Assembly: GCF_000422285.1 (NCBI RefSeq)
Contig: NZ_AULM01000028.1
Location: forward strand, 1 to 51,693
Reading direction: 5' to 3'
DNA: 51,693 nt
Source of the DNA: Desulfatiglans anilini DSM 4660
GTDB taxonomy: Bacteria > Desulfobacterota > DSM-4660 > Desulfatiglandales > Desulfatiglandaceae
Each line of letters begins with the position of its first letter. Position 1 is the stretch's first letter. Below the pieces are notes generated by a model, which did no database searches, had not been told where the DNA came from, and was given only the letters and a program-made list of their open reading frames with translations. Of this stretch, positions 33,352-42,726 are shown piece after piece. The position numbers and the translations under genes were made by a program.

Positions 33352-34917
33352 TCAGCTCCTCCCAGCCGCACCTTTCCGCAGAAAACGCTCCATCAGAACG
33401 GCCTTCCGGACCTTCCCGAGCGATGTGCGGGGAAACTCTTCGAAAAACATAACCCGCTTCGGGATCTTGTAACGGGCCAGTCTTCCATCGAGGTAGGACA
33501 GCACCTCCTCCTCCGTCAGGCTTTGGCCCGCGCGCAGGACGATGCAGGCATGGCCCGCCTCGCCCCACTCCGCATCGGGAACCCCCATCACAGCGACGTC
33601 TTCGACCTTGGGGTGCGCCCGCAGTTCCCGTTCGATCTCGGCGGGGTAGACATTCTCGCCGCCGGAGATGTACATGTCCCTGGCGCGGTCCACCAGATAG
33701 AAATAGCCGTCCTCGTCCTGGTAGGCCAGATCCCCCGTGTGCAGCCACCCGTTGCGGATGGTCGCCTCGGTCTGAACCGGGTCCTGCCAGTACTCCTTCA
33801 TCATGACGGAGCCCCGCACGACGATCTCCCCGATCTGGCCCGGGGCGGCCTCCCTCCCCTCGCGGTCGAACAGCGCCACCTCGGCATGGAAGACCGGGCG
33901 CCCGACCGTCCCCGGCTTCCGGAGGGAATCCTCCTCGGAGGCCCACAAGAGGATCGACGTCTCGGTCTGCCCCATGATCTGCCGCGCCCAGAATCCCGCT
34001 TCCTTGCAGGCGGCCAGGAGCTCCGGGGTCACCTTCTCCCCGCCGACGGCGCAGACCCGGAGGGAGGACAGCTGATGCTCCGGTTTCGGACCGACCTTCA
34101 AAAGGGCGCGGTACACCGTCGGGACCCCGAGAAACTTGGTCACGCGGTAAGCGGCGATATCCGCGTAGGTCTTGAGGGGATCGAAGCGTGGATGGATCAC
34201 CATGGTCGCCCCCTTGTAGAGGGTCGGCGATGCCTGGATGAAAAGGCCCCCGGAGTGGAACATGGGCAGGATGACGAGCATGACGTCGTCGAAATGGAGC
34301 TTGAAAAAGATATCCGCATTGAGGCAGTTGAAAAAGGTCTTGCGGAAGGAGAGCACGGCGCCTTTCGGCCGGCCCGTCGTGCCGGAGGTGTACATAATCA
34401 CCTGGGGCTCTTCCGGATCGGCCGGCGCGAGGGATCGAGTCAGGAAGGGGCGGCACCCTTTGAACTCCGCCCGCTCCTTGAGGTAGTCGAGGCAGCCGGC
34501 CGGCGCCCCCTCGGCCGCTACACAGGCGAGCAGCATGGGAGGGCGTGAGCGGGCGAGGTCCTCGATGCCGATCTTCGCCGCGGCCCGCTTGCCGAAGACG
34601 AACAGCCGAGGCCTGGCGTTGGCCAGCAGGTAGCGCAGCTCATGAACCGTAAACCTGAAATTGAGAGGCACGAAGATGGCGCCCAGGCGCGCGCACGCCA
34701 GATAGAGCTCGAGAAACTCGAGGCCGTTGTGAAGCATCACCGCGACCCGGTCGCCCTTCTCGATCCCCACGGACTGCAGCCAGCACCCGCACTGGCTCAC
34801 CCTCTCGTGGAGCTCCGCATAGCTGACGGAGGCCCCTTCGAAGAACACGGCGGTCTTCCTGGGATGCAACTCGCTCCAGCGCTGCACCCACCAGGCGATA
34901 TTCATCGATTCAATCAT
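33352..34917 (-). CDS. Acyl-CoA synthetase (AMP-forming ligase)
   Basis: This enzyme is a member of the ANL superfamily. It activates a carboxylic acid to its acyl-adenylate and then to the CoA thioester (521 aa). The P-loop-like motif is VIMYTSGTTGRPKGAV, the ATP motif is WLHTGDLAYQDEDGYFYLVDR, and the C-terminal lysine region is LARYKIPKRVMFFEEFPRTSLGKVRKAVL. The open frame starts at 35007, but the enzyme fold begins at MIESMNIAWWVQRW, so ATG 34915-34917 is used; ATG 34905 is equally possible. The substrate acid is not evident. It ends two bases before the GTG of the hydrolase. Confidence 0.88.
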   Translation of the reverse strand: MIESMNIAWWVQRWSELHPRKTAVFFEGASVSYAELHERVSQCGCWLQSVGIEKGDRVAVMLHNGLEFLELYLACARLGAIFVPLNFRFTVHELRYLLANARPRLFVFGKRAAAKIGIEDLARSRPPMLLACVAAEGAPAGCLDYLKERAEFKGCRPFLTRSLAPADPEEPQVIMYTSGTTGRPKGAVLSFRKTFFNCLNADIFFKLHFDDVMLVILPMFHSGGLFIQASPTLYKGATMVIHPRFDPLKTYADIAAYRVTKFLGVPTVYRALLKVGPKPEHQLSSLRVCAVGGEKVTPELLAACKEAGFWARQIMGQTETSILLWASEEDSLRKPGTVGRPVFHAEVALFDREGREAAPGQIGEIVVRGSVMMKEYWQDPVQTEATIRNGWLHTGDLAYQDEDGYFYLVDRARDMYISGGENVYPAEIERELRAHPKVEDVAVMGVPDAEWGEAGHACIVLRAGQSLTEEEVLSYLDGRLARYKIPKRVMFFEEFPRTSLGKVRKAVLMERFLRKGAAGRS

Positions 34918-35296
34918 CAGGCGCGTCCGTCCGGAAAGAGAATCGTCCAACAGGACCAGGTTTTCAACACCAAAAGGCCATGCCCGCCGAACCAGCGCCA
35001 CCGTCAATGCCCGCTCGTTCGGCGGCCGTCACGCCGCTCCGCTCACTGGGGGTCCGGCTGAACACCCACGGCGCATCGCGCTTTTCGACGAAGGGCAAAT
35101 CGGCATGGTGCGGCAGACCTGGAAGGGCAGGCCTCGGAGCGCCCGCTCCAGGGCGGAACGTGGCGGGTAAAAGGAAGCCGGATCCCATGGTGTGGGCTCA
35201 TGCGCGTTTTGGTGCGAACGCACCGGGATCAGGAGACTCTTCGGCGCCGGCTGCGGGGCGCCCGGTATCAGGCAGCACTTCCTCGAAAAAGCGGCC
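34918..35296. other. Intergenic region between acyl-CoA synthetase and fabH
   Basis: No gene is supported. It contains the upstream sequence of the ligase-hydrolase pair, and part of it may be coding if the ligase starts further upstream. The promoter was not resolved. Confidence 0.35.
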
Positions 35297-36295
35297 TCAG
35301 ACGGACGCCCACCTGACGAGGGCGCTCCCCCAGGTCAATCCGCCTCCGAAGACCGGCAGGCACACCAGGTCTCCATCCCTGATGCTGCCGTCCCGCACCG
35401 CCTCGTCGAAGGCAATGGCACAGGATGCCGAAGAAATATTCCCGTATTTATTGAGTGTTACGTAAAATTGTTCCATCGGAACATCCAAAAATTTCGCGAT
35501 GGATTGAAACATCCGCAGGTTGGCCTGATGAGGGATGAACCACGAGACATCCTCCACACGCAACCCATTGAAATCGAGGGCCTCCCGGATCGACTCGATG
35601 AAGTGGCGCACCGCCACGCGGAAACTGGCATTGGCCTCGATCATATTGAGCGTGTGGAGCCCTTTGTCGACGCTTTCATGCGAGATGGGCGTCGTTTTGG
35701 ACCCCCCGCCCGGCATGAGCAGGTCGCGGCCGTTGGCCCCATCCGTGTGGATATGCGTCGAGAGGATCTCCGGCCCGGCATCCCCGGCCGTCAGGACAGC
35801 CGCGCCCGCACCGTCGCCCCAGAGGATGCAGGTCGAACGGTCCTTCCAGTTGAGCGTTCGGCTCATCACCTCGGCCCCGACGACCAGGATCGTCCGGTAG
35901 ACCCCGTTCTTGAGGTACTGCTCGGCCACGTTCAGACCGAAGATAAAGCCCGAACACGCGGCGGTCACATCGAAGGAGGCCGCCTGAGGGGCGTCCAGAT
36001 GGGCCTGCAGCCAGTTGGCGGCCGAAGGGCAGCAGGTGTCCGGGGTGATCGTCCCCACGATGATGAGGTCCAGGTCCTGGGCGGTCAACCCCGCCATCTC
36101 GAGGGCGCGGAGAGAGGCCTGATAGGCGAGATCGGACGTCGCAACATCAGGATCGGCGATCCTCCGCTCGCTGACTCCGGTTCGTTTGACGATCCACTCA
36201 TCGGTCGTATCCAGGCCCATGGCCTGGAGGTCGAAATTCGTCAACACCTTGGGCGGGACGTAGGACCCGGTCCCGAGAATCCGTATGTTTCCCAT
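35297..36295 (-). CDS. fabH: 3-oxoacyl-ACP synthase III (FabH)
   Basis: This beta-ketoacyl synthase III condenses an acyl-CoA starter with malonyl-ACP to begin fatty acid or acyl-chain synthesis (332 aa). The catalytic triad is visible: Cys114 (VTAACSGFIFG), His256 (FIPHQANLRMF) and Asn286 (YGNISSAS). DEWIVKRTGVSERR near residue 33 is the usual FabH block. It lies 6 bp after the ppsA stop. No other fatty acid synthesis genes are nearby, so a role in a specialised acyl pathway is possible. Confidence 0.93.
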   Translation of the reverse strand: MGNIRILGTGSYVPPKVLTNFDLQAMGLDTTDEWIVKRTGVSERRIADPDVATSDLAYQASLRALEMAGLTAQDLDLIIVGTITPDTCCPSAANWLQAHLDAPQAASFDVTAACSGFIFGLNVAEQYLKNGVYRTILVVGAEVMSRTLNWKDRSTCILWGDGAGAAVLTAGDAGPEILSTHIHTDGANGRDLLMPGGGSKTTPISHESVDKGLHTLNMIEANASFRVAVRHFIESIREALDFNGLRVEDVSWFIPHQANLRMFQSIAKFLDVPMEQFYVTLNKYGNISSASCAIAFDEAVRDGSIRDGDLVCLPVFGGGLTWGSALVRWASV

Positions 36296-36301
36296 GCGCT
36301 G

Positions 36302-38779
36302 TCAGTTCTCCACCTTGATCCCAAGGGCCTTTTCCTTTTTCGCGACCAGCAGCCTCGTCCGTATCACGGTGTCCGGTATGAGGCTCATGGAATCGATCCC
36401 GCATTCCACCAGGAACTCCGCGAATTCAGGAAAATCGCTCGGCGCCTGCCCGCAGATCCCGATCTTCCGCTTTTTTTCCTTGGCCGTCTTGATGACCTGG
36501 GCAATCAGACGCTTGACGGCATCGTTGCGCTCGTCATAAAGGTGCGAAACCAGCGACGAGTCGCGGTCGAGGCCGAGGGTCAGTTGGGTGAGATCGTTGG
36601 AACCGATGGAGAAGCCGTCGAAGATATCCGCGAACTGATCCGCGCAGATCACATTGCTCGGGATCTCGCACATGACATAGATCTCGAGGCCGTCCTCCCC
36701 CTGCGTCAGCCCGAACTGCTTCATCAGGTCGACCACCCGCCGGCCCTCCTCCGGCGTACGGCAGAAGGGCACCATGACCTTGATGTTGTTCAGCCCGACC
36801 TCGCTGCGCGCCTTGTGCAGCGCCAGGCACTCCAGCTCGAAGGCCCGCATGAAGTTCTTGTCGTAGTAGCGCGAGGCCCCGCGCCAGCCGATCATGGGGT
36901 TGCTTTCCTGCGGTTCGTAGAGGTAGCCGCCCAGCAGATTCTCATACTCGTTCGTCTTGAAATCGGAGAGTCTTACAATGACATCGTTCGGATAGAAGCC
37001 GGCGGCGATGCGGCTCACGCCCTCGGCCAGCTTGTCGATGAAGAACAGACGCTTGTCGTCGTAAACCGAGGTGATCTGGTCGATCTTGTAAACCACCCCC
37101 GCGATCTTCTGGTCCGACTGGGCCCGGTCCTTCAGCTCCGCATAGTCCAGGAGGGCCAGCGGATGGATCCCGATGTGCGAGTTGATGATGAATTCCTCGC
37201 GCGCCAGCCCGACCCCGTCGTTCGGGATCATCCCCTGGGCGAAGGCCTTCTCGGGCATGCCGACGTTCATCATCACCCTGGTCCTGGTCTTGGGGACGTC
37301 TTCGAGGTCGATCTTTTCCACCTCGTATTTGAGGAGCCCCTTGTACACATTGCCGGTCTCGCCTTCGCAGCAGGAGACGGTCACCTCCATGCCCGGCTTG
37401 ATCACTTCATCGCCCTTTCCGGTACCGATCACACAGGGGATGCCAAGCTCCCGGGAGACGATCGCGGCGTGGCACGTCCGCCCGCCCTTGTTGGTCACGA
37501 TCGCCGCGGCGATCTTCATGATCGGCTCCCAGTCCGGGTCCGTCATGCTCGTCACCAGGACCTGGCCCTTTTTGAATTTGCCCATATCGATCGTCGAGTG
37601 GATGACGTTGGCCTCCCCCTGGCCGACCTTGGTCCCCACCGCCGTTCCGCTGACCAGCAGGTCGCCCTCCTGGACCAGATAGTAGTTTTCGTAGGTCTTC
37701 AGGTCCTTGCGGCTGTGGATGGTTTCAGGACGCGCCTGCACGATGAAGAGCTTTCCGGTCCCTACGTTGACGCCGTCGCCGTCCTTGGCCCACTCGATGT
37801 CCATCGGCTTGAAGTAGCCCGACTCCTTGGAATAGTGCTCCTCGATGATGCAGGCCCATTCCGCCAGCTGCAGGATCTCGTCGTCGGTGAGGACGTAGCG
37901 GTGCCGCTCGGGCAGCGTGATCGGCACGTTCTTGACCGTGGCGTCGTCCTCCATCGAGTAGGCCATCTTGATGTCGCGGTCCCCCACCTTCCGGCTGACG
38001 ATGGCGCGCTTGCCCTGCTTCAGCGTCGGTTTGAACACATAGTACTCATCGGGGTTGACCACGCCCTGGACCACGTTTTCACCCAGGCCGTAGGCGGCCG
38101 TGATGAAGACCGCGTCCTTGAACCCCGTCTCCGTGTCGATCGAAAAAATGACGCCGGAATAGGCTGAATCGCTCCGGACCATCTTCTGGACCGCGATGGA
38201 AAGCGAGACGTCGAACTGTCCGAAGCCCTTGTCGTGGCGGTAGCTGATCGCCCGGTTGGTGAAGAGGCTGGCAAAGCACTTGCGGCAGGCATCGAGGACG
38301 CTCATCCTCCCGCGGATATTGAGATAAGTGTCCTGCTGGCCGGCGAAAGAGGCGTCCGGCAGGTCTTCCGCCGTCGCCGAGGACCGGATGGCCACATCGA
38401 CCGCATCCTGCCCCTGCAGTGCGAACTCCTCGGCCAGTTTGTCGTAGTTCGTGTAGATCGCCTGGGTGAGATCGGGGGGGAACTCGGCGTGTACGATGGT
38501 CTCGCGGACCTCCCGGCCCTTGCGCATGAGGCCTTCGATATTGCTCGTATCCAGGTTCTTGAGGATCTTCTTGATCTCATCCTCGATGCCGGCGTACTTC
38601 AGGAAATAACGATAGGCATAAGCCGTGATGGCGAAACCGTTCGGGACCTGGATCCCCCGGCTGTGCAGTTTCTGGTACATTTCTCCGAGCGAGGCATTCT
38701 TGCCCCCGACGAGGGGGACGTCCCGTATGCCGATCTCGTTGAACCAGAGTATAAACTTCTTCTCATTATCTTTTGCCAT
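36302..38779 (-). CDS. ppsA: Phosphoenolpyruvate synthase
   Basis: This enzyme makes PEP from pyruvate, ATP and water, for gluconeogenesis (825 aa). The N-terminal nucleotide-binding domain has VPLVGGKNASLGEM and VAIRSSATAEDLPDASFAGQ. The phosphohistidine is His437 in GGRTCHAAIVSRELG. The C-terminal barrel has FSIGSNDLTQLTLG and the Cys in GICGQAPSD. GGAG precedes ATG 38777-38779 by about 7 nt. The 221-227 bp terminal-inverted-repeat element (copy 1) sits 28 bp upstream of the start, in the leader or promoter. The gene is first in a pair with fabH. Confidence 0.93.
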   Translation of the reverse strand: MAKDNEKKFILWFNEIGIRDVPLVGGKNASLGEMYQKLHSRGIQVPNGFAITAYAYRYFLKYAGIEDEIKKILKNLDTSNIEGLMRKGREVRETIVHAEFPPDLTQAIYTNYDKLAEEFALQGQDAVDVAIRSSATAEDLPDASFAGQQDTYLNIRGRMSVLDACRKCFASLFTNRAISYRHDKGFGQFDVSLSIAVQKMVRSDSAYSGVIFSIDTETGFKDAVFITAAYGLGENVVQGVVNPDEYYVFKPTLKQGKRAIVSRKVGDRDIKMAYSMEDDATVKNVPITLPERHRYVLTDDEILQLAEWACIIEEHYSKESGYFKPMDIEWAKDGDGVNVGTGKLFIVQARPETIHSRKDLKTYENYYLVQEGDLLVSGTAVGTKVGQGEANVIHSTIDMGKFKKGQVLVTSMTDPDWEPIMKIAAAIVTNKGGRTCHAAIVSRELGIPCVIGTGKGDEVIKPGMEVTVSCCEGETGNVYKGLLKYEVEKIDLEDVPKTRTRVMMNVGMPEKAFAQGMIPNDGVGLAREEFIINSHIGIHPLALLDYAELKDRAQSDQKIAGVVYKIDQITSVYDDKRLFFIDKLAEGVSRIAAGFYPNDVIVRLSDFKTNEYENLLGGYLYEPQESNPMIGWRGASRYYDKNFMRAFELECLALHKARSEVGLNNIKVMVPFCRTPEEGRRVVDLMKQFGLTQGEDGLEIYVMCEIPSNVICADQFADIFDGFSIGSNDLTQLTLGLDRDSSLVSHLYDERNDAVKRLIAQVIKTAKEKKRKIGICGQAPSDFPEFAEFLVECGIDSMSLIPDTVIRTRLLVAKKEKALGIKVEN

Positions 38780-38807
38780 CGACTCTCTCCTCTTCCCAAG
38801 CAAACTG

Positions 38808-39034
38808 GTTTCCATCCGGAAATGGTCGTTTCGCCGATCTCGGCGTCAATCTGCACGTTGGCTTGTGCGTCAACCTATAGGCCGCCTCCGCGCAAGCGCT
38901 TGATGTCCTCGATTTCAGCAAACCAGGACCCGCCGCGAAGCGGCGTGTCTGTGCACGCTCAACGTGAAAAGAAAAAATCCTCGTTTCAGGGTTGGGGACC
39001 GGGTTGTACCGGAACATCCTTTCCGGGTGGAAAC
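38808..39034 (+). mobile_element. TIR element (MITE-like), copy 1
   Basis: The left end GTTTCCATCCGGAAATGG and the right end (reverse complement GTTTCCACCCGGAAAGG) form imperfect terminal inverted repeats. The interior has the shared TCTGCACGTTGGCTTGTG, TCCGCGCAAGCGCTTGAT and ACCCGCCGCGAAGCGG strings. It has no coding capacity. It lies 28 bp upstream of the ppsA ATG, so it may carry or disrupt its promoter. Confidence 0.75.
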
Positions 39035-39613
39035 AAACGAACATCTCCGAATCGGAAACCCGGTCATGCCGAATCGCATCTCCCGGATGGGCACCGATTG
39101 GCGCCTCCGTCCGGGAACGGGCCTGTTCACCTGCCTCCGCGCCGATCCGCAGACTCCACTCACCGCGGCCCGGCGGGCGCCCCGGACATTCGGTTCCGGG
39201 TTTTCCTCTGCCGCCGGGATCGGGGACTCGAGGGCGATGCAAACCCGGGAAAGCGCGGCGGAAGCGGGGATTTTCCCTATCGAACGGGGTGAACGGCCGG
39301 CTCCGAAGACCGTTCCTGTATCCACCGGCAACAGCCACCAAATGCAAACAGGCATCTGCTCAAGCCGATGCCCGTCCAGAAACGACATCCGGGCACGATC
39401 CCCCTCTGCACCGCCGACCGGCGGCGATCCAGCCCGTGCAACCACGGTCTAGACCTACCATCAATGGAATTTGTTGTCAATTCAGAAAAATTGCGTTAAA
39501 AGGCGCCTGTAGGCCGTTTTTTCCCGCCGGTCGATGCATGACGGCGCCCGATCGGCAGAGAACGCTGCAGACCTGCAGCCTGTTGATTTCCCCGTTCTAT
39601 CAGGATTCCTTCG
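39035..39613. other. Intergenic region upstream of the desulfurase gene
   Basis: No gene is supported. The best regulatory site is the plus-strand promoter candidate given separately. The rest is GC-rich with no clear structure. Confidence 0.4.
39474..39501 (+). promoter_or_regulatory. Candidate sigma70-type promoter of the desulfurase operon
   Basis: TTGTCA (39474-39479) and TTAAAA (39496-39501) are 16 bases apart, about 112 bp before the desulfurase ATG. Confidence 0.4.
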
Positions 39614-40771
39614 ATGCATTGCGCACAACACCAACCCATTTACCTGGACCACAACGCCACGACACCCATCGCCCCCGAGGTGCGTGAAGCCATGCTCCCT
39701 TTTCTCGGGGAGGCGTTCGGCAACCCCTCGAGCGGCTATCCGCTCGGCCGGCGGGCCAAGGATGCCCTGGAAGAGGCGCGGGCCGACGTCGCCCGCCTTC
39801 TCGGCTGCAAGCCGCAGGAGATCGTCTTCACCTCCGGCGGCAGCGAGGCGAACAACATGGCCCTCAAAGGCCGCGTGGACTTCCGCCGTCCGGGGGCCTT
39901 TCACCTCGTGACGACGGCCGTCGAGCACCCGGCGATCCTCAACCCCGCGCTCTACCTCGGCGAACTCGGTGCAACCCTCACCGTTTTGCCGGTCGACGGC
40001 CGCGGACGGGTCGATCCGGACGCGGTCCGGCGCGCCCTCACGCCCGGCACCGGGTTGATCAGCGTCATGCTGGCCAACAACGAGACCGGAACGCTCCAAC
40101 CGGTCGCCGAGATCGCGGCGATCGCGGCGGAGCACGGGGTCCCGCTCCACACCGACGCCGCGCAGGCGGTGGGAAAGATCCCCGTCGACGTCGATGCCCT
40201 CGGCGTCGCGCTCCTGAGCGTCGCGGGGCACAAACTCTACGCCCCCAAAGGCGTGGGGGCCCTCTACATCCGGGAAGGCCTCGAAATCACGCCCCTCATC
40301 CACGGCGCGGGGCAGGAGTCCGGCCGGCGCGCCGGCACGGAAAACGTCCTCCTCGCCGTGGGGCTGGGCGCGGCCTGCCGGCTGGCGGCCGAGACCCTCA
40401 CGGCCGAGCGCCGCAGGGTCGAACGGCTCAGGGACACGCTGCAGGAACGCCTCTTCGCCGGCATCGACGGGCTCGTCCTGAACGGCGACCCCTCCGAGCG
40501 TCTTCCGAACACCCTCAACGTCTCGGTGCCCGGTCTGCAGGGCGGAAGGATCCTCGAAGCCCTCCCGAACATCATGGCCAGCACCGGGGCCGCCTGCCAC
40601 GACCGCAGCGTAGCCCTCTCCCATGTCCTTTCCGCGATGGGCATCGAGCCTGCCACGGGCATGGGCGCCCTGCGTCTGTCGCTCGGCAGGTCCAACACGC
40701 TGGATCAAATCATCGAGGCCGCCGGCCTCATCATCGACCAGGTTAAAAGGATGGATCATGAACGACTTTGA
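39614..40771 (+). CDS. Cysteine desulfurase / selenocysteine lyase-like PLP enzyme
   Basis: This class V aminotransferase-fold enzyme removes sulfur (or selenium) from cysteine (selenocysteine), 385 aa. LDHNATTPIAPEV starts the fold. His105 (AVEHPAIL), Asp181 (LHTDAAQA) and PLP Lys207 (SVAGHKLYAPKG) are in place. The active Cys328 sits in ASTGAACHDRSVALSH, a form that resembles selenocysteine lyase (GAACHS) more than the usual SGSACSSG of IscS. The ATG at 39614 has AGGA about 7 nt ahead. The next gene starts inside its last codons. No iscU or nfuA-type scaffold gene is next to it, so it is not a standard Fe-S operon. Confidence 0.88.
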   Translation: MHCAQHQPIYLDHNATTPIAPEVREAMLPFLGEAFGNPSSGYPLGRRAKDALEEARADVARLLGCKPQEIVFTSGGSEANNMALKGRVDFRRPGAFHLVTTAVEHPAILNPALYLGELGATLTVLPVDGRGRVDPDAVRRALTPGTGLISVMLANNETGTLQPVAEIAAIAAEHGVPLHTDAAQAVGKIPVDVDALGVALLSVAGHKLYAPKGVGALYIREGLEITPLIHGAGQESGRRAGTENVLLAVGLGAACRLAAETLTAERRRVERLRDTLQERLFAGIDGLVLNGDPSERLPNTLNVSVPGLQGGRILEALPNIMASTGAACHDRSVALSHVLSAMGIEPATGMGALRLSLGRSNTLDQIIEAAGLIIDQVKRMDHERL

Positions 40772-41342
40772 AGCGGACAAGCCCGCCCTGCTGATCATCG
40801 ATATGGTCAAGGACAACTTCATCGAAGAGAGGCATCTGCCCATCACGCCTCTGGCAAAGGCCATCATCCCTCCCATCAACACCCTGAGCGCCGCCTTCCG
40901 GGAGGCCGGTTGGCCGGTGGTCTTCGCAACCGACGCCTTCCACGCGGAGGATTTCATCTTCAAGGGGCGTATGAGCCCGCACTCGCTGGCGGGCACCGAA
41001 GGCGCCGAGGTCGTAGACGAACTGGACCGCCGCCCGGAGGATTACTGGCTGCCGAAACCCCGTTTTTCAGCCTTCTTCAAGACAGGACTCGAACACTGGC
41101 TGAGGGAAAGGGGCGTCACCGTGTGCGCCGTAGGAGGCATCGCCACCAACTTCTGCGTCCTCACGACCGTCATGGACGCCCTGTGCCACGACTTCAAGGC
41201 CGTCCTGCTCGAGGACTGCGCGGCGGCGGCCTCCGCGGAAACGCACCGGCAGACGCTCGACCTCTACCGCCGCAACCCCCTTCACCCGCTTTTCCAGGTC
41301 ATGCGCGCACCCGCTCTGCTGGAAGCGCTCAAACCGTCGTGA
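40758..41342 (+). CDS. Isochorismatase-fold cysteine hydrolase
   Basis: This cysteine hydrolase of the isochorismatase / nicotinamidase superfamily has 194 aa. The catalytic triad is Asp15 (LLIIDMVKDN), Lys100 (YWLPKPRFSAF) and Cys133 (IATNFCVLTT). The preceding cis-peptide segment GGIATNFCV is typical. Members include nicotinamidases and other amide hydrolases. The ATG lies in the last codons of the desulfurase gene (14 bp overlap), so the two are co-translated. The substrate is unknown. Confidence 0.88.
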   Translation: MNDFEADKPALLIIDMVKDNFIEERHLPITPLAKAIIPPINTLSAAFREAGWPVVFATDAFHAEDFIFKGRMSPHSLAGTEGAEVVDELDRRPEDYWLPKPRFSAFFKTGLEHWLRERGVTVCAVGGIATNFCVLTTVMDALCHDFKAVLLEDCAAAASAETHRQTLDLYRRNPLHPLFQVMRAPALLEALKPS

Positions 41343-41349
41343 GCCCTAC

Positions 41350-42687
41350 ATGAACCGGAAGCCCCCTTCCGCACCACCCGAGAGCGACCCGATGGCGGCC
41401 TTTTACGAAGGCCTGGAAGACCTCGCCATCCAGCAGGCGCGGCGGCTGATCAACCTGTCGATCTACAGCAAGGCGCTTCTGTCCATGCTGCCCGTGGCGC
41501 TGATCGCCACCGACAGGGACGGCCTCGTCCGGATGAGCAACAAGGCCGCCCAGGATATCCTGGGATTCCAGGAGGAGGAACTCACCGGCAAACCGGCGGC
41601 GGAGATCTTCGGGCCCGAAAGCGAGGTCGGGCGCAGGCTCCTGCGGGCTCTGGAAGACGCCGAGCCCGCCCACCTGGCCTCGCGCAGCCTGAAACTGCCC
41701 TCCGGCAAGACCCTGGTGGGAAATCTGTATCTGCAGCCCTTCAGGGATGAGGAAAACGCCCTGCGCGGCCTGCTGGTGACCGTCGAAGACCTCTCCTATG
41801 TGCACTTCCTCCACGACGCCTTCAAGCGCTACGTGCCGCCCTCGGTCTCGGAGATGATCGCCCGCAACCCGCAGGAGCTGCGGCTCGGGGGTGAAGAGAA
41901 GAACCTCTCGGTCCTTTTCGCGGACATAGAAGATTTCACCCGCTACAGCGAATCACACACCCCGAACGAGATGGTAACGCTGCTGAGCGAGTATTTCACG
42001 GTCATGACCGACGAGGTTTTCGCCTTTGAAGGTACGTTGAAGGAATACGTGGGGGACGAACTGATGGCGATCTTCGGGGCGCCGGTCGAGCAGTCCGATC
42101 ATCCATCGAGGGCCTGCCGCGCGGCCCTCGCCATGCAGGCGGCCCTCGGCGACCTGCGGCGGCGCTGGCGAGCCGCGGGTCGACCGGCCATCCGGGCCCG
42201 CATCGGCGTCAACACGGGTCCAATGCTGGTCGGGAATCTCGGATCGCCCTACCGCTTCTCCTACGGCGTCCTGGGGGACCAGGTCAACCTGGCCTCCCGG
42301 CTCGAAGGCCTTTGCGCCGTCTACGGAACGCCCATCCTGATCGGAGAGCGGACGGCGCAGGCGGCCGGGGCCGCCTTCCGCCTGCGCGAGATCGACTGGG
42401 TCCGGGTCAAGGGCCGCGTCCAGTCGGTGCGCATCTACGAGCTTCTGGGGGAAGCGGACGGCCCCCGGCCAGCACCCGCGCGCGAGGCGGCGCTGGCCTT
42501 TTACGCCGAAGCCCTCGAGGCCTACCGAAAGCGCAGCTGGGTCCGTGCCCTCCACGGCTTCGAGCAGGCCGCCGCAGCGGATCCAAAAGACGGCCCTTCC
42601 CGCGTCATGGCCGGGCGCTGCAAACACTTCCTCGACGCGCCGCCGCCTGAGGACTGGGAAGGCGTCTTCGAGCACACCCGGAAATGA
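41350..42687 (+). CDS. PAS domain-adenylate/guanylate cyclase
   Basis: This is a class III nucleotide cyclase with an N-terminal PAS sensor (445 aa). The PAS domain spans about residues 42-150 (LPVALIATDRDGLVRMSNKAAQDILGF). The cyclase domain starts at about 185, with metal Asp192 (LFADIEDFT) and Asp236 (KEYVGDELMAIFGAP). NTGPMLVGNLGSPYRFSYGVLGDQVNLASR is the later conserved strand-loop. A short helical tail follows. No membrane segment was seen. The gene begins 7 bp after the hydrolase stop. Cyclic AMP or GMP is the product; which one is not certain from sequence. Confidence 0.9.
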   Translation: MNRKPPSAPPESDPMAAFYEGLEDLAIQQARRLINLSIYSKALLSMLPVALIATDRDGLVRMSNKAAQDILGFQEEELTGKPAAEIFGPESEVGRRLLRALEDAEPAHLASRSLKLPSGKTLVGNLYLQPFRDEENALRGLLVTVEDLSYVHFLHDAFKRYVPPSVSEMIARNPQELRLGGEEKNLSVLFADIEDFTRYSESHTPNEMVTLLSEYFTVMTDEVFAFEGTLKEYVGDELMAIFGAPVEQSDHPSRACRAALAMQAALGDLRRRWRAAGRPAIRARIGVNTGPMLVGNLGSPYRFSYGVLGDQVNLASRLEGLCAVYGTPILIGERTAQAAGAAFRLREIDWVRVKGRVQSVRIYELLGEADGPRPAPAREAALAFYAEALEAYRKRSWVRALHGFEQAAAADPKDGPSRVMAGRCKHFLDAPPPEDWEGVFEHTRK

Positions 42688-42726
42688 ACCGCCCTTCAAG
42701 CCGTTCCCCAGTCCGCGCCACCCTTC

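Noticed and set aside
32543-34456. 637-codon fused frame of hydrolase and upstream sequence
   Set aside because: The part before GTG 33349 reads the acyl-CoA synthetase gene out of frame.
35192-38167. 991-codon plus-strand frame
   Set aside because: It is antisense to fabH and ppsA, whose catalytic motifs are complete, so it is a shadow.
38808-39034. TIR element read as a structured non-coding RNA
   Set aside because: Matching terminal inverted repeats and location at different gene contexts favour a mobile element, although an RNA role cannot be excluded.
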